A stretch of 64,000 bases of DNA from Nonomuraea angiospora (GTDB lineage Bacteria > Actinomycetota > Actinomycetes > Streptosporangiales > Streptosporangiaceae): assembly GCF_014873145.1 (NCBI RefSeq), contig NZ_JADBEK010000001.1:6448001-6512000 (forward strand), given 5' to 3'. A model generated the notes under the pieces. That model did no database searches, had not been told where the DNA came from, and saw only the letters and a list, made by a program, of their open reading frames with translations. The translations under genes were made by a program, and so were the position numbers. Below, in pieces: positions 10,176 to 19,085 of the stretch. Numbering within the stretch: position 1 is the first letter of the stretch; each line of letters starts with the position of its first letter.

Positions 10176-11137
10176 GAGACCCGCAGGTCCTTGCGCAGCT
10201 CGTGGGGCAGGGCGAAGCGCATGCTCTCCTGCACCGACTCGACCTGGGTCACGTCGTCGAACCCGTGCTCGGCCAGCCGCGCCAGCACCTCGTCGACCAG
10301 CTCCTCCGGCACGGACGCGCCGCTGGTCACGCCGACCGTGGTGACGCCGTCGAGCCACTCGTCGCGGATGAAGGTGGCGTTGTCGACGAGATAGGAGGCC
10401 TCGGCCCCGTAGTCCTTGGCCACCTCGACCAGGCGCTTGGAGTTGGAGGAGTTTTCCGAGCCGACCACGATGACCAGCTGCGCCTCGGCGGCGATCTCCT
10501 TGACCGCGACCTGGCGGTTTTGCGTGGCGTAGCAGATGTCGTCGCTCGGCGGGTCGATCAGCGTGGGGAAGCGCTCCTTGAGCCGGGCGACCGTCTCGGT
10601 GGTCTCGTCGACCGACAGCGTGGTCTGCGACAGCCAGACCAGCTTGCTCGGGTCCTTGACCTGAACTTTGTCGACCGAGTCGAGCCCGTCCACGAGCTGG
10701 ATGTGGTCGGGGGCCTCACCGGAGGTGCCCTCGACCTCCTCGTGACCCTCGTGCCCGATCAGGAGGATGTCGTAGTCCTGGCTCGCGAACCGCCTGGCCT
10801 CGTTGTGCACCTTGGTGACCAGCGGGCAGGTGGCGTCGATGGTGCGCAGGCTGCGCCGGCGCGCCTCGTCGTGCACCGCCGGGGACACCCCGTGAGCCGA
10901 GAACACGACGATCTCGCCCTCGGGCACCTCCTCGGTCTCGTCGACGAAGATGGCGCCCCTGGCCTCCAGCGTCTTGACGACGTGGGTGTTGTGGACGATC
11001 TGCTTGCGTACGTAGATCGGCGCACCGTACTGCTCCAGGGCCTTCTCGACCGCTACCACGGCTCGATCGACTCCGGCACAGTAGCCACGCGGCTTGGCTA
11101 CGAGTACTCGGCGGGAAGTGGGGGTCTGCGGCTCCAT
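10172..11137 (-). CDS. ispH: 4-hydroxy-3-methylbut-2-enyl diphosphate reductase IspH (LytB)
   Basis: 321 residues; catalyses the last step of the MEP pathway, HMBPP to IPP and DMAPP, with a 4Fe-4S cluster. The three cluster cysteines are at C20 ([11 protein letters not shown]), C104 (DATCPLV) and C202 ([11 protein letters not shown]). Substrate-binding histidines occur in VHNTHVV and [10 protein letters not shown], and the proton-relay glutamate in EVEGTSGE. The frame extends far upstream, but homology begins near [26 protein letters not shown] sits seven bases before ATG at 11137, suggesting a leaderless transcript divergent from the lipid-droplet-like gene. Its stop overlaps the stop of DUF6542 in the string CTAG. 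Confidence 0.97.
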   Translation of the reverse strand: MEPQTPTSRRVLVAKPRGYCAGVDRAVVAVEKALEQYGAPIYVRKQIVHNTHVVKTLEARGAIFVDETEEVPEGEIVVFSAHGVSPAVHDEARRRSLRTIDATCPLVTKVHNEARRFASQDYDILLIGHEGHEEVEGTSGEAPDHIQLVDGLDSVDKVQVKDPSKLVWLSQTTLSVDETTETVARLKERFPTLIDPPSDDICYATQNRQVAVKEIAAEAQLVIVVGSENSSNSKRLVEVAKDYGAEASYLVDNATFIRDEWLDGVTTVGVTSGASVPEELVDEVLARLAEHGFDDVTQVESVQESMRFALPHELRKDLRVS

Positions 11138-11237
11138 ACTTTCTATGCTACGTGGAGCGGCCATCAGGCCTGCGCGTGCGTGGTTGCCCGCGGTTTGCCA
11201 GACTGGCCGTCCATTACTGACCTCCCAGGGAGACGTC

Positions 11238-12335
11238 ATGTCCCTCAGCGACGTGATACGCAACATCGCCAAGACCGTTACCAACAAGGACGAGCTGAAG
11301 GAGAAGGCCAAGGATCTTCCGCTCCTGTTCATCCAGACGACGCTCAGCGCGGCCGGGCAGGCCCTGCTGGTCGTGGACCGGGTGAAAAACTCCATCAAGG
11401 GCCTTGGCAGCAAGGAGGAAGAGGAGTCGAAGGACTCGCGCCCCTCCGCCGCCGAGCAGGTGGCCGCGGCTCCGGCCGCGGAGGAGGCGAAGCCGGCCCG
11501 CAAGGAGCCGGTGATCTTCGCGCCGCGGCCCAGCGCCGCCGAGCCCAACGGGGTCGCCAAGACCAAGCCCGACCCCGTCATCTTCGCTCCGGCGGGCAAG
11601 TCGGAGTCGGCGGCCACCGCCAACCCCGAGACCACCGCCCCGGCAGCCGAGCCCAAGCCCGCGGTCGCGGAGGAGCCCGCCGCGGCCCCGAAGGCCGCCG
11701 CCGAGCCCGCCGTCGCGGAGAAGCCCGCCGAGCCCGAGCCGAAGGCGGCCGTCGCGGAGGAGGCTGAGCCCAAGACCGCCGTCGTGGACGAGCCCGCCGA
11801 GGTGGCCCAGCCGAAGGCCGCCGCCGTGGAGGCCGAGCCGAAGGCCGCCGTCGCGGAGGAGCCCGCCGCGACCCCCGAGCCGAAGGCCGCCACCGTGGAA
11901 GAGGCCGTCGCGGCGGAAGCCGCCAAGGAAGAGGCCGTCAAGGAAGAGCCCGCCAAGGTGGAGGCCGTCGCGGAGGAGGCCGTCGCGGCCAAGCCGAAGC
12001 GCACCCGCAGGACCACCAAGAAGCCCGCCGCGACCGAGGAGCCCGCCGCGGCCCCCGAGGCGACCGTGGCCCCGGAGCCCGCGTCCGCCCCGGAGCCCGC
12101 CCGCGCCCCCGAGCCCGCCGCCGCGCCCGAGCCGGTCGCCTCCGCCCCGGTGGACCTGACCGAGCCGCTGCCCGGCTACTCCGAGCTCACCGTCGCGTCC
12201 CTGCGCGCCAGGATGCGCGGCAAGACCGCCGAGCAGATCAGCGACTTCCTCTCCTTCGAGAAGGCCACGAAGTCCCGGCCCGAGGTGATCAAGATGTTCG
12301 AGAACCGCCTGGCGAAGCTGCAGGCCGGAGAGTAG
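11238..12335 (+). CDS. Ala/Glu/Pro-rich lipid droplet-associated-like protein
   Basis: 365 residues. The N-terminal 60 residues ([20 protein letters not shown], then [20 protein letters not shown]) form a short amphipathic or hydrophobic domain. Residues 70-310 are repetitive Ala/Pro/Glu/Lys ([14 protein letters not shown]). The C-terminal 55 residues ([20 protein letters not shown]) form a conserved helical domain. The two ends and the place between ispH and xseA match the mycobacterial Rv1109c family, annotated as lipid droplet-associated (from memory). ATG at 11238 follows AGGGAGA. The histone-like composition of the middle ([12 protein letters not shown]) could also bind nucleic acid; that is only a suggestion. 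Confidence 0.72.
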   Translation: MSLSDVIRNIAKTVTNKDELKEKAKDLPLLFIQTTLSAAGQALLVVDRVKNSIKGLGSKEEEESKDSRPSAAEQVAAAPAAEEAKPARKEPVIFAPRPSAAEPNGVAKTKPDPVIFAPAGKSESAATANPETTAPAAEPKPAVAEEPAAAPKAAAEPAVAEKPAEPEPKAAVAEEAEPKTAVVDEPAEVAQPKAAAVEAEPKAAVAEEPAATPEPKAATVEEAVAAEAAKEEAVKEEPAKVEAVAEEAVAAKPKRTRRTTKKPAATEEPAAAPEATVAPEPASAPEPARAPEPAAAPEPVASAPVDLTEPLPGYSELTVASLRARMRGKTAEQISDFLSFEKATKSRPEVIKMFENRLAKLQAGE

Positions 12336-12362
12336 GTCGTACCGACCCCGTAGTCTTCCGGC

Positions 12363-13586
12363 ATGAGCGAGAAGACCTCACCCGAGGCTCCCCTGCCGAT
12401 CCGCACGGTCCTGCAGATGGTGGGCGGTTGGATCGGCAGACTCGGCACGGTCTGGGTCGAGGGCCAGATCACCGACCTGAGCGCTCGTGGCGGCACGGTG
12501 TTCATGACCCTGCGCGACCCGGTCGCCAACGTGTCGGCCAAGGTCACCACCCCGCGCGGGGTCTACGAGGCCGCCGTGCCGAGGCCGGCCGACGGCGCCA
12601 GGGTCGTGATGCAGGTCAAGCCCGACTTCTGGGTCAACAGGGGCTCGTTCGCCTTCACCGCGCTGGAGATCCGCCCGGTCGGCGTGGGCGAGCTGCTGGC
12701 CCGGCTGGAGCGGCTCAGGCAGCTGCTGGCCACCGAGGGGCTGTTCAACGCCGACAGGAAGCGGCGGCTGCCGTTCCTGCCCGGCACGATCGGGCTCATC
12801 TGCGGCCGCGACTCGGCGGCCGAGCGCGACGTGCTGGAAAACTCCCGCAGGCGCTGGCCGGCCGTGCGGTTCAAGGTCGAGGAGGTGGCCGTCCAGGGGC
12901 CCTACGCGGTGGGCGAGGTGACCGAGGCGCTGCGCAAGCTCGACGCCGACTCCTCGGTCGACGTGATCGTCATCGCCCGCGGCGGCGGCTCGCTGGAGGA
13001 CCTCCTGCCGTTCTCCGACGAGACGCTCGTACGCTCGGTGGCCGCCTGCCGCACCCCCGTGGTGAGCGCGATCGGCCACGAGCAGGACAGCCCGCTGCTC
13101 GACCTGGTGGCCGACGTGCGCGCGTCCACCCCGACCGACGCGGCCAAGAAGGTCGTGCCCGACGTCGGCGAGCAGCTCTCGTTGGTGCGCCAGCTGCGCG
13201 ACCGGGGGCGCAGGGTGGTGAGCGGCTGGCTCGACCGCGAGATGTCCTGGCTGACGTCGGTGCGCTCGCGCCCCTCCCTGGCCGACCCGGTGCGCGAGCT
13301 GGAGCGCCGGGCCGAGCAGGTCGAGTCGCTGCGCGACCGGACCAGGCGCTCGCTGTCCGGCTCGCTCGACCGGGCCTCCGACGACCTCGTCCACCTGCGG
13401 GCCCGCCTGATCTCGCTGTCCCCCGCGGCCACGCTGGAGCGCGGGTACGCCATCGTCCAGCACCCCTCGGGCGAGGTCGTACGCCTGGCCAAGGACGTCT
13501 CCCCCGGCTCGCTGCTGACGATCCGGCTGAGCGACGACCGCCTGACCGTACGCGCGGAGGACGCGGGCGAAAGCGGGGACACCTGA
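12363..13586 (+). CDS. xseA: exodeoxyribonuclease VII large subunit
   Basis: 407 residues. An N-terminal OB-fold binds ssDNA ([20 protein letters not shown]), the central catalytic domain carries [30 protein letters not shown] and [13 protein letters not shown], and a C-terminal coiled coil is followed by a small cap ending near ERGYAIVQH. With XseB it degrades single-stranded DNA in both directions. TAGTCT ends six bases before ATG at 12363, so the transcript is probably leaderless. Unusually, xseB is not directly downstream but lies in opposite orientation beyond an MBL-fold gene. Confidence 0.96.
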   Translation: MSEKTSPEAPLPIRTVLQMVGGWIGRLGTVWVEGQITDLSARGGTVFMTLRDPVANVSAKVTTPRGVYEAAVPRPADGARVVMQVKPDFWVNRGSFAFTALEIRPVGVGELLARLERLRQLLATEGLFNADRKRRLPFLPGTIGLICGRDSAAERDVLENSRRRWPAVRFKVEEVAVQGPYAVGEVTEALRKLDADSSVDVIVIARGGGSLEDLLPFSDETLVRSVAACRTPVVSAIGHEQDSPLLDLVADVRASTPTDAAKKVVPDVGEQLSLVRQLRDRGRRVVSGWLDREMSWLTSVRSRPSLADPVRELERRAEQVESLRDRTRRSLSGSLDRASDDLVHLRARLISLSPAATLERGYAIVQHPSGEVVRLAKDVSPGSLLTIRLSDDRLTVRAEDAGESGDT

Positions 13587-13641
13587 GCGATCCGGGACTC
13601 CGGGGGAAACCTGCTCCGCCTGATGACCTAGCGTGGGAGGG

Positions 13642-14238
13642 GTGAAGCTAACAAAGTTCACACATGCCTGCGTAAGGGTGGAGCTCGACGGCCGGGTGCT
13701 GGTCATCGACCCGGGGATCTGGAGCGAGCCGTCCGCGCTGGACGGCGCCGACGCGGTGCTCGTCACCCACGAACACAGCGATCATGTGGACGTGCTGCGG
13801 CTGCTCGGGGCCGGGGTCCCGGTGTTCGCGCCGGCGGGGGCGGGGCTGGACGGGCTGCCGTACACGCCGGTGAGCGCGGGCGAGGAGTTCGCGGCGGCGG
13901 GCTTCCGGGTGCGGGCGCACGGCGGTCGGCACGCCCTGATCTACGGAGGCCAGCCGGACTGCCCCAATCTCGGCTACCTGGTCGACGGCGCCCTCTACCA
14001 CCCGGGCGACTCGGTCCACGTGCCGGACGAGCCGGTGGAGACGCTGCTGGTGCCGCTGCAGGGGTCGTGGCTGAAGACCGTCGAGGCGATCGACTTCGTC
14101 CGGGCGGCACGGCCACGGCGGGCGTACGGGATCCACGACGCGCAGCTCAACGAGCGCGGGCTGAGCACCACCAACGCCTGGCTGGCGCGGGCGACCGAGC
14201 ACGGCTATCGCTGGCTGGCCCCCTGCGAGACCGCTTGA
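13642..14238 (+). CDS. UlaG-like metallo-beta-lactamase-fold hydrolase
   Basis: About 198 residues. The MBL motif HEHSDH lies near residue 38 (LVTHEHSDHVDVL); further ligands are probably in GGRHALI, YHPGDSVHV and GIHDAQLN. This is the small single-domain UlaG/L-ascorbate-lactonase-like group, whose substrate cannot be predicted. A GTG at 13633 is possible, but TAGCGT (13629-13634) lies seven bases before GTG at 13642, the pattern seen before many genes here, so the leaderless GTG is preferred. It lies between the convergent xseA and xseB genes. Confidence 0.82.
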   Translation: MKLTKFTHACVRVELDGRVLVIDPGIWSEPSALDGADAVLVTHEHSDHVDVLRLLGAGVPVFAPAGAGLDGLPYTPVSAGEEFAAAGFRVRAHGGRHALIYGGQPDCPNLGYLVDGALYHPGDSVHVPDEPVETLLVPLQGSWLKTVEAIDFVRAARPRRAYGIHDAQLNERGLSTTNAWLARATEHGYRWLAPCETA

Positions 14239-14253
14239 CCCCCTCCAGCGGCG

Positions 14254-14493
14254 TCAGAAGGGGGCGTCGTCGGAGTTGGCCGCCGAGGGCTCGGAGCGGC
14301 GCGCCATGGCGGCGGCGAGCTTGACCCTGGCCCCCTGGAGCCACTCCTCGCAGACCGCCGCCAGCTTCTCGCCGCGCTCCCACAGCTCGATGGACTGCTC
14401 CAGGGTGAGCCCGCCGGTCTCCAGGCGGCGCACCACCTCGGTCAGCTCCTCGCGGGCCTGCTCGTATGAGGGTGCCTTCTCGTCTCCTGCCAC
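14254..14493 (-). CDS. xseB: exodeoxyribonuclease VII small subunit
   Basis: 79 residues, normal for XseB. The conserved helical hairpin is clear: SYEQAREELTEVVRRLETGG, then LTLEQSIELWERGEKLAAVC, then the C-terminal helix with EWLQGARVKL. Several XseB copies coat the XseA coiled coil. The frame opens at 14523, but GTG at 14493 has TAGGGT seven bases upstream (14506-14501) and gives the standard N-terminus, so a leaderless start is chosen. It lies on the minus strand with xseA on the plus strand, separated by the MBL gene; usually the two form an xseAB operon. Confidence 0.92.
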   Translation of the reverse strand: MAGDEKAPSYEQAREELTEVVRRLETGGLTLEQSIELWERGEKLAAVCEEWLQGARVKLAAAMARRSEPSAANSDDAPF

Positions 14494-14542
14494 GACCACC
14501 ACCCTAGACGGGGCGACCGACATCGCAGACCAGGCGGCCCCG

Positions 14543-15073
14543 TCAGCCCTTGGGGCGCTGCTGCAGGACGGAGGCGAGTTCGGCGAGCTCCGGCCAGTCG
14601 GCGGTGCCGGTGATCACGAGCGTCACCTCCGGCAGCACGCGGACGAGCGAGCGCTGCTTCTTGTCCTCGCGGAAGCGCTGCTCCCACTGCACCTCGCCCA
14701 CCTGCTGCGTGCCGACGGCCTTGTCGGAGTTGGCCATGCGGCTGGCGAACCCGGCCGCCGGCTGCTCGTTGCTCTGCGCGAACATCGCGTGCTGCCGCTT
14801 GGCGGTCGCGTAGCCGAGGAAGAGCACCTGGGCGCCGTTCTCGCCCTTGGCGATCTTGTTGCTGTTGGGGACCCAGCCCGCCGGGTCCTTCTGCGGCGCC
14901 CACACGCCGTACGGCACCGAGTGGCCGAAGTTGGCGACGGTGATCGAGTAGTCGAGCCGCGGAATGTGCTCCTCCCGGCTCTGCGGGGCGATCAACAGGA
15001 ACAGCCCGACCGCCGCGACGCAGACGAGCAGCGCTACCGCGTAACCGTAGAAACCTTGGGTGAACCGTCGCAC
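14543..15073 (-). CDS. DUF4245 membrane-anchored protein
   Basis: 176 residues with an N-terminal signal anchor (GFYGYAVALLVCVAAVGLFLL cut to residues 8-27) and an extracytoplasmic domain with WAPQKDPAGWVPNS and TADWPELAELASVL. Function unknown; the family is confined to actinobacteria and, from memory, lies beside glpX in mycobacteria (Rv1100), as it nearly does here. The GTG start at 15073 has TAACCT eight bases upstream, overlapping the stop of the preceding tetR gene. Confidence 0.82.
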   Translation of the reverse strand: MRRFTQGFYGYAVALLVCVAAVGLFLLIAPQSREEHIPRLDYSITVANFGHSVPYGVWAPQKDPAGWVPNSNKIAKGENGAQVLFLGYATAKRQHAMFAQSNEQPAAGFASRMANSDKAVGTQQVGEVQWEQRFREDKKQRSLVRVLPEVTLVITGTADWPELAELASVLQQRPKG

Positions 15074-15084
15074 ACTTGGGGAGG

Positions 15085-15693
15085 TTACCCGTTGGAGGAG
15101 GCGGTCGCCGAAGTGGCCGGGCGGATCTGACCGATGATGGCCAGCACCTCCTCGGCCAGGCCGCGATCACCCGTGCGGACGACCTCCGACACGGCCGCGG
15201 CCAGCGCGCCCGTGACGACCACGACCAGCGCGCCCTCGTCCTCGAACAGCGCCGCGTTGAGCTGTGCCCACTTGCGCAGCCGGTCGCGCATGACCACGTC
15301 GAAGCCGGGCGGCCCGTCGCCGCGCAGGAACAGGTCGGCCAGCTCGCGCTCCTCCAGGCACCCGTCGAGGTAGGCGCGGGCGGCGCTGATGAACACCCGC
15401 ATCGGGTCGCTCTCGCCGGCGGCGCGGGCCAAGCGGGCGGCCTGCTTCGTCCGCTGCGTCTGCCTGGCCTGGAACTCCTCGAACAGCGTCAGGTAGAGGT
15501 CGGCCTTGCCGGAGAAGTGGTGGTAGAGGCTGCCCACGCTGGCGTCGGCCCTGGCCACCACGTCGGTCACGCCCGCCTCGGCGAACCCGTTGGAGACGAA
15601 GACCTCCCTCGCGGCGGCCAGAAGCGAGCTGCGGGTGGCGGCGCCGCGCTCGGACGTCCGCGGCTGGGCGGCCACGTTTTCCACTTCGCTCAT
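15085..15693 (-). CDS. TetR-family transcriptional regulator
   Basis: 202 residues. The N-terminal TetR helix-turn-helix is SLLAAAREVFVSNGFAEAGV, then VVARADASVGSLYHHFSGKA, with the typical SLYHHF recognition helix. The rest is an all-helical ligand-binding domain with no identifiable ligand. The frame is open to 15807, but ATG at 15693 follows GGAGGA at six bases. It is divergent from glpX and precedes the DUF4245 gene by 11 bp; targets could be either or itself. Confidence 0.88.
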   Translation of the reverse strand: MSEVENVAAQPRTSERGAATRSSLLAAAREVFVSNGFAEAGVTDVVARADASVGSLYHHFSGKADLYLTLFEEFQARQTQRTKQAARLARAAGESDPMRVFISAARAYLDGCLEERELADLFLRGDGPPGFDVVMRDRLRKWAQLNAALFEDEGALVVVVTGALAAAVSEVVRTGDRGLAEEVLAIIGQIRPATSATASSNG

Positions 15694-15866
15694 GCGATCT
15701 CCTCCAGGCTCCATGGTGGAGGCAAGATCTTTGGCGCGCACACCGTATGGCGCAAAATCCGCTCCCCGTGATGGCAGGGCAACCCTGTCGAAGCTTACCG
15801 ATGTCACCTCTGACCCGCCCCTGCTGCGAGGAAGCGGTCATCTCGGGCAGGGGATGGGCAGATTAT

Positions 15867-15909
15867 CCGCCCATGGGCGGGAAGAGGGGGACAACTACGA
15901 TCGACGTAG
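15867..15909 (+). promoter_or_regulatory. glpX promoter with 14-bp palindrome
   Basis: A perfect palindrome CCGCCCATGGGCGG (15867-15880) is followed by a possible -10 box TACGAT (15896-15901), itself inside CTACG-ATCGA-CGTAG (15895-15909). The palindrome is centred about 34 bp before the predicted start, where an operator or activator site would be expected. A GGAGG ribosome site follows before the glpX ATG. The binding protein is unknown; the divergent TetR regulator is one candidate. Confidence 0.4.
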
Positions 15910-15933
15910 ATTCCCCTTAGGAGGCTGCCCATC

Positions 15934-16968
15934 ATGTCCGATCAGACTTCCGTACCGCCCGCGCTCGCCACGGGCGAGCACGCCCCCGATCGCAACCTCG
16001 CGTTGGAGTTGGTGCGCGTCACGGAGGCGGCCGCGATGGCGGCGGCCCGGTGGGTCGGCCGAGGTGACAAGAACGGCGCCGACGGCGCGGCCGTGAACGC
16101 CATGCGCCAGCTGATCAACACGGTTTCGATGAACGGCGTGGTGGTCATCGGCGAGGGGGAGAAGGATCACGCCCCGATGCTGTTCAACGGCGAGCAGGTG
16201 GGCGACGGCAGCGGCCCCGACTGCGACGTGGCCGTGGACCCCATCGACGGCACCCGGCTGACGGCGCTGGGCATGCCCGACGCGGTGTCGGTGATCGCGG
16301 TGAGCGAGCGCGGCTCGATGTACGACCCGTCGGCCGTGTTCTACATGGAGAAGCTGGTCACGGGCCCGGAGGCGGCCGACGTGGTCGACATCGAGGCCCC
16401 CGTGTCCGCGAACATCAACGCGGTCGCCAGGGCCAAGCACTGCTCGCCCTCCGACGTGACCGTGGTCGTGCTGGACCGGCCCAGGCACGAGCGGCTGGTC
16501 AAGGAGATCCGGGAGGCGGGCGCGCGGATCAAGTTCATCACGGACGGCGACGTGGCCGGCGCGATCATGGCGGCCCGCGGCGGCACCGGCATCGACCTGA
16601 TGCTGGGCATCGGCGGCACGCCCGAGGGCATCGTGGCCGCGTGCGCGCTCAAGTGCCTGGGCGGCGTGATCCAGGGCAGGCTCTGGCCGCGCGACGACGC
16701 CGAGCGCTCCAAGGCCGTGAACGCCGGCCACGACCTCAACCGGGTGCTCACCACGAACGACCTGGTCAAGTCCGACGACGTGTTCTTCGCGGCGACCGGC
16801 ATCACGCACGGTGAGCTCATGCAGGGCGTACGGTTCCGCGCCGGCTCGGCGGTGACGGAGTCGCTGGTGATGCGCGGCAGGTCGGGCACCATCCGCAAGA
16901 TCGAGAGCGAGCACCAGCTCTGGAAGCTGCGCGCGTACAGCGCGATCAACTTCGACACGGCCGGCTGA
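15934..16968 (+). CDS. glpX: class II fructose-1,6-bisphosphatase
   Basis: 344 residues. Dephosphorylates fructose 1,6-bisphosphate in gluconeogenesis. The lithium-sensitive phosphatase metal motif is DPIDGT (residues 102-107), with upstream GEGEKD (metal-binding glutamates) and downstream [18 protein letters not shown]. This is the only FBPase family found in many actinobacteria. ATG at 15934 follows TTAGGAGG. Together with pckG about 34 kb away it provides the two committed gluconeogenic steps in this window. The next gene is convergent, 5 bp away. Confidence 0.96.
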   Translation: MSDQTSVPPALATGEHAPDRNLALELVRVTEAAAMAAARWVGRGDKNGADGAAVNAMRQLINTVSMNGVVVIGEGEKDHAPMLFNGEQVGDGSGPDCDVAVDPIDGTRLTALGMPDAVSVIAVSERGSMYDPSAVFYMEKLVTGPEAADVVDIEAPVSANINAVARAKHCSPSDVTVVVLDRPRHERLVKEIREAGARIKFITDGDVAGAIMAARGGTGIDLMLGIGGTPEGIVAACALKCLGGVIQGRLWPRDDAERSKAVNAGHDLNRVLTTNDLVKSDDVFFAATGITHGELMQGVRFRAGSAVTESLVMRGRSGTIRKIESEHQLWKLRAYSAINFDTAG

Positions 16969-16973
16969 GGACC

Positions 16974-17624
16974 TCAGCGGCGGCGCTTGCGGCGGGGTGG
17001 CTCCTTGACCTTCACGTCTCCCGCGAAGTTCGTGGTGCGCACCTCGACGACGGGCGCGCCGGGCTCGGTCGGCTGCTTGGTCAGCCGTACGGACTTGCCC
17101 TTGGCGACCCTGATCACCTCAAGACCCTCCGGCACCTGGATCTCCAGCCCGCCGAAGACCAGGGTGGCGTTGATGATGATCTGCCGGTTCTGCAGGATCG
17201 CGTCGCGGAAGTCCAGCTTGGTGGTGCCGAACATGGCCGTCACGTCCAGCTCGGCGGGCACGACCCAGCGCCCGCCGCGCTGCTCCTGCTTGAAGATGGC
17301 CGACACAGGGCGGCCGTCCAGGTTGAGCGGCTGCTGGTCGGCGGGCAGCAGGTCGGCGGTGAGCGCGGCCAGCTCGCCCAGCGTGCGCGCGGAGTAGAGC
17401 ACGCCGAGCCGTTCCTCGAGCTCGTCGAGGGTGATCCGGCCGTCGGCGTGCGCGTCCTGCAGCACCTGGGCGATGCGTTCGCGGTCGGCGTCGGACGCGC
17501 GGAGCTCGTGGGGCGGCGGCACGTCGCTCGCCGCGTGCGGCCGCCGGGCCGACACCCACTCCTCGGCCAGCCGCTCTCCGACTTCCTGCAGCTTCGGCAG
17601 CCACGATTGCGCGCGTTCGTTCAC
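16974..17624 (-). CDS. DUF1707 / LiaF-like domain protein
   Basis: 216 residues. The DUF1707 segment (ELRASDADRERIAQVLQDAH, then DGRITLDELEERLG) is followed by a beta-rich region resembling the cell-wall-active antibiotics response domain (TAMFGTTKLDFRDAILQNRQ and ATLVFGGLEIQVPEGLEV) and a basic tail. There is no membrane helix. DUF1707 proteins are common in actinobacteria, with functions largely unknown; LiaF-like beta-helix domains are linked to envelope stress. GTG at 17624 is chosen over the much longer open frame because TATCGT (17637-17632) lies seven bases before it. Confidence 0.82.
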   Translation of the reverse strand: MNERAQSWLPKLQEVGERLAEEWVSARRPHAASDVPPPHELRASDADRERIAQVLQDAHADGRITLDELEERLGVLYSARTLGELAALTADLLPADQQPLNLDGRPVSAIFKQEQRGGRWVVPAELDVTAMFGTTKLDFRDAILQNRQIIINATLVFGGLEIQVPEGLEVIRVAKGKSVRLTKQPTEPGAPVVEVRTTNFAGDVKVKEPPRRKRRR

Positions 17625-17698
17625 ACATCCGACGATAACCGGCGCCCGCGAGAATCGCTCGTGCCAAATCGGCAGATGCGCTCCGTAAGTCGCGGGAA

Positions 17699-18250
17699 TC
17701 AGTTGATGCGCGCCAGAAGTCCGGCGATTTCCTCGGCCAGTTCCTGATTCACTTCGGCGTGGCGGTTGAGCAGCCGGTACCACATCGCGCCGAAGACGAG
17801 ATCGACGGCCAGGTCCAGCTCCACGTCCGCCGGCACGGCGCCGCGCGCCAGGACCGCGCGCAGGGCGGCGCGGCGGGGGTTGATGAGCTTCGCCCGCAGC
17901 TCGGCGGCCAGCTCCGCGTCGGACTGGGCGTCGGCCATCAGCCCCACGACGACCTGCCCCGCGACCCCCCGCGCCAGCGCGAACGTCTGCTCCAGGAACG
18001 CCACCAGATCGGCCCGCGCGTCCCCGGTGTCCGGCAGCCCCTCCACCTCCTCGGCCAGGACGTCGGTCAGGGCCTCCAGCAGGACCTGTGCCTTGGTCTG
18101 CCACCAGCGGTAGACGGTCTGCCTGCCGCTGCCCGCGGCCTGGGCGATGCCCTTCATGGTCACGTTCTGGTATCCGTCGCGGGCGCACAGGTCGAGCGCC
18201 GCCCGGAGGATCGCCTTCCTGGCCACTTCGCTGCGTGGTCTGCCAACCAT
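17699..18250 (-). CDS. TetR-family regulator of the divergent SDR gene
   Basis: 183 residues. The helix-turn-helix spans AILRAALDLCARDGYQNVTM and IAQAAGSGRQTVYRWWQTKA; the recognition helix contains TVYRWW. The C-terminal domain resembles the TetR_C_33-like ligand-binding type. ATG at 18250 begins the conserved MVGRPRSEVARKAIL. The gene is divergent from a short-chain dehydrogenase, with an inverted repeat between them, the usual arrangement for a repressor controlling its neighbour and itself. Confidence 0.88.
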   Translation of the reverse strand: MVGRPRSEVARKAILRAALDLCARDGYQNVTMKGIAQAAGSGRQTVYRWWQTKAQVLLEALTDVLAEEVEGLPDTGDARADLVAFLEQTFALARGVAGQVVVGLMADAQSDAELAAELRAKLINPRRAALRAVLARGAVPADVELDLAVDLVFGAMWYRLLNRHAEVNQELAEEIAGLLARIN

Positions 18251-18273
18251 GGCGCCCACTTTACAAGTCACCG

Positions 18274-18296
18274 TGCCTCGTTTTATATTCGAGGCA
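18274..18296. promoter_or_regulatory. probable TetR operator in the tetR/SDR divergent promoter
   Basis: Perfect 7-bp arms TGCCTCG and CGAGGCA flank TTTTATATT. The spacer supplies a TATATT -10-like box for the plus-strand SDR gene, so a repressor bound here would block RNA polymerase. It lies 24 bp upstream of the tetR ATG. Confidence 0.6.
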
Positions 18297-18325
18297 AGAT
18301 GTCTCGTAATGAGAGGACGACGAAG

Positions 18326-19033
18326 ATGCGAGTAGTGATCGTCGGCGGCACGTCCGGCATCGGCCTGGCGGCGGCGGCCCGGCTGGCCGCGGGCGGCGCG
18401 GAAGTGGTCGTCACGGGGCGTTCGGAGGAGCGACTGCGTTCGGCGTTGAAGCAGCTCGGCGACCAGGCGCGGGGCGAGGTCGTGGACGCGCGCGACACCG
18501 CGTCGATGCGGGCGCTGTTCGAGGGGCTGGGCACCGTCGACCACCTGGTCGTCACCGTGACGGGCCGCGGCGGCGCGGGCCCGCTGAGCTCGCTGACCGG
18601 CGAGGGGCTGACCGAAGCGTGGCGCAACAAGCTGGTCCCCCACCTGCTGACCGCGCAGGCCGCGCTGGGCGTGCTGAACCCGGAGGGCTCGATCACCTTC
18701 GTGACGGCGGCCTCGGCCGGCGCGGCCCTGCCCGGCATCGCCACGCTGGCGGCGGTGAACGGGGCGATCGAGGCCGCGGTGCCCGGCCTGGCCGTCGAGC
18801 TGGCCCCCATCAGGGTGAACGCGGTCTCCCCCGGCGTGATCGACACCGACTGGTGGTCGGAGATCGGCGACGAGGCGCGGGCCGCGTTCATGGAGGGCGC
18901 CGCCGAGAGCCTGCCGGTCCGGCGCGTGGGCCGGCCCGAGGACGTGGCGGCCACGATCGAGTACGTGGTGCGCAACGCGTACACGACCGGCATCGTGCTG
19001 ACCGTCGACGGAGGGGCGCGGCTCAAGGCCTGA
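18326..19033 (+). CDS. short-chain dehydrogenase/reductase
   Basis: 235 residues. NAD(P)-binding GGTSGIG at residues 7-13, VNAVSPG late, and a C-terminal TVDGGARL typical of classical SDRs. The catalytic Ser-Tyr-Lys is not standard: after FVTAASAG the expected YxxxK is replaced by a segment around ATLAAVNGAIEAAV, so the Tyr appears to be missing, as in divergent SDRs. Substrate unknown. ATG at 18326 starts the MRVVIVGG motif; an in-frame ATG at 18299 is possible. It is divergent from the TetR gene and probably repressed by it. Confidence 0.82.
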   Translation: MRVVIVGGTSGIGLAAAARLAAGGAEVVVTGRSEERLRSALKQLGDQARGEVVDARDTASMRALFEGLGTVDHLVVTVTGRGGAGPLSSLTGEGLTEAWRNKLVPHLLTAQAALGVLNPEGSITFVTAASAGAALPGIATLAAVNGAIEAAVPGLAVELAPIRVNAVSPGVIDTDWWSEIGDEARAAFMEGAAESLPVRRVGRPEDVAATIEYVVRNAYTTGIVLTVDGGARLKA

Positions 19034-19085
19034 GGAACCCCACGCCCTTCCACGCCGTTGATCCCGGCAAAAGGGAGGTGTGCGC

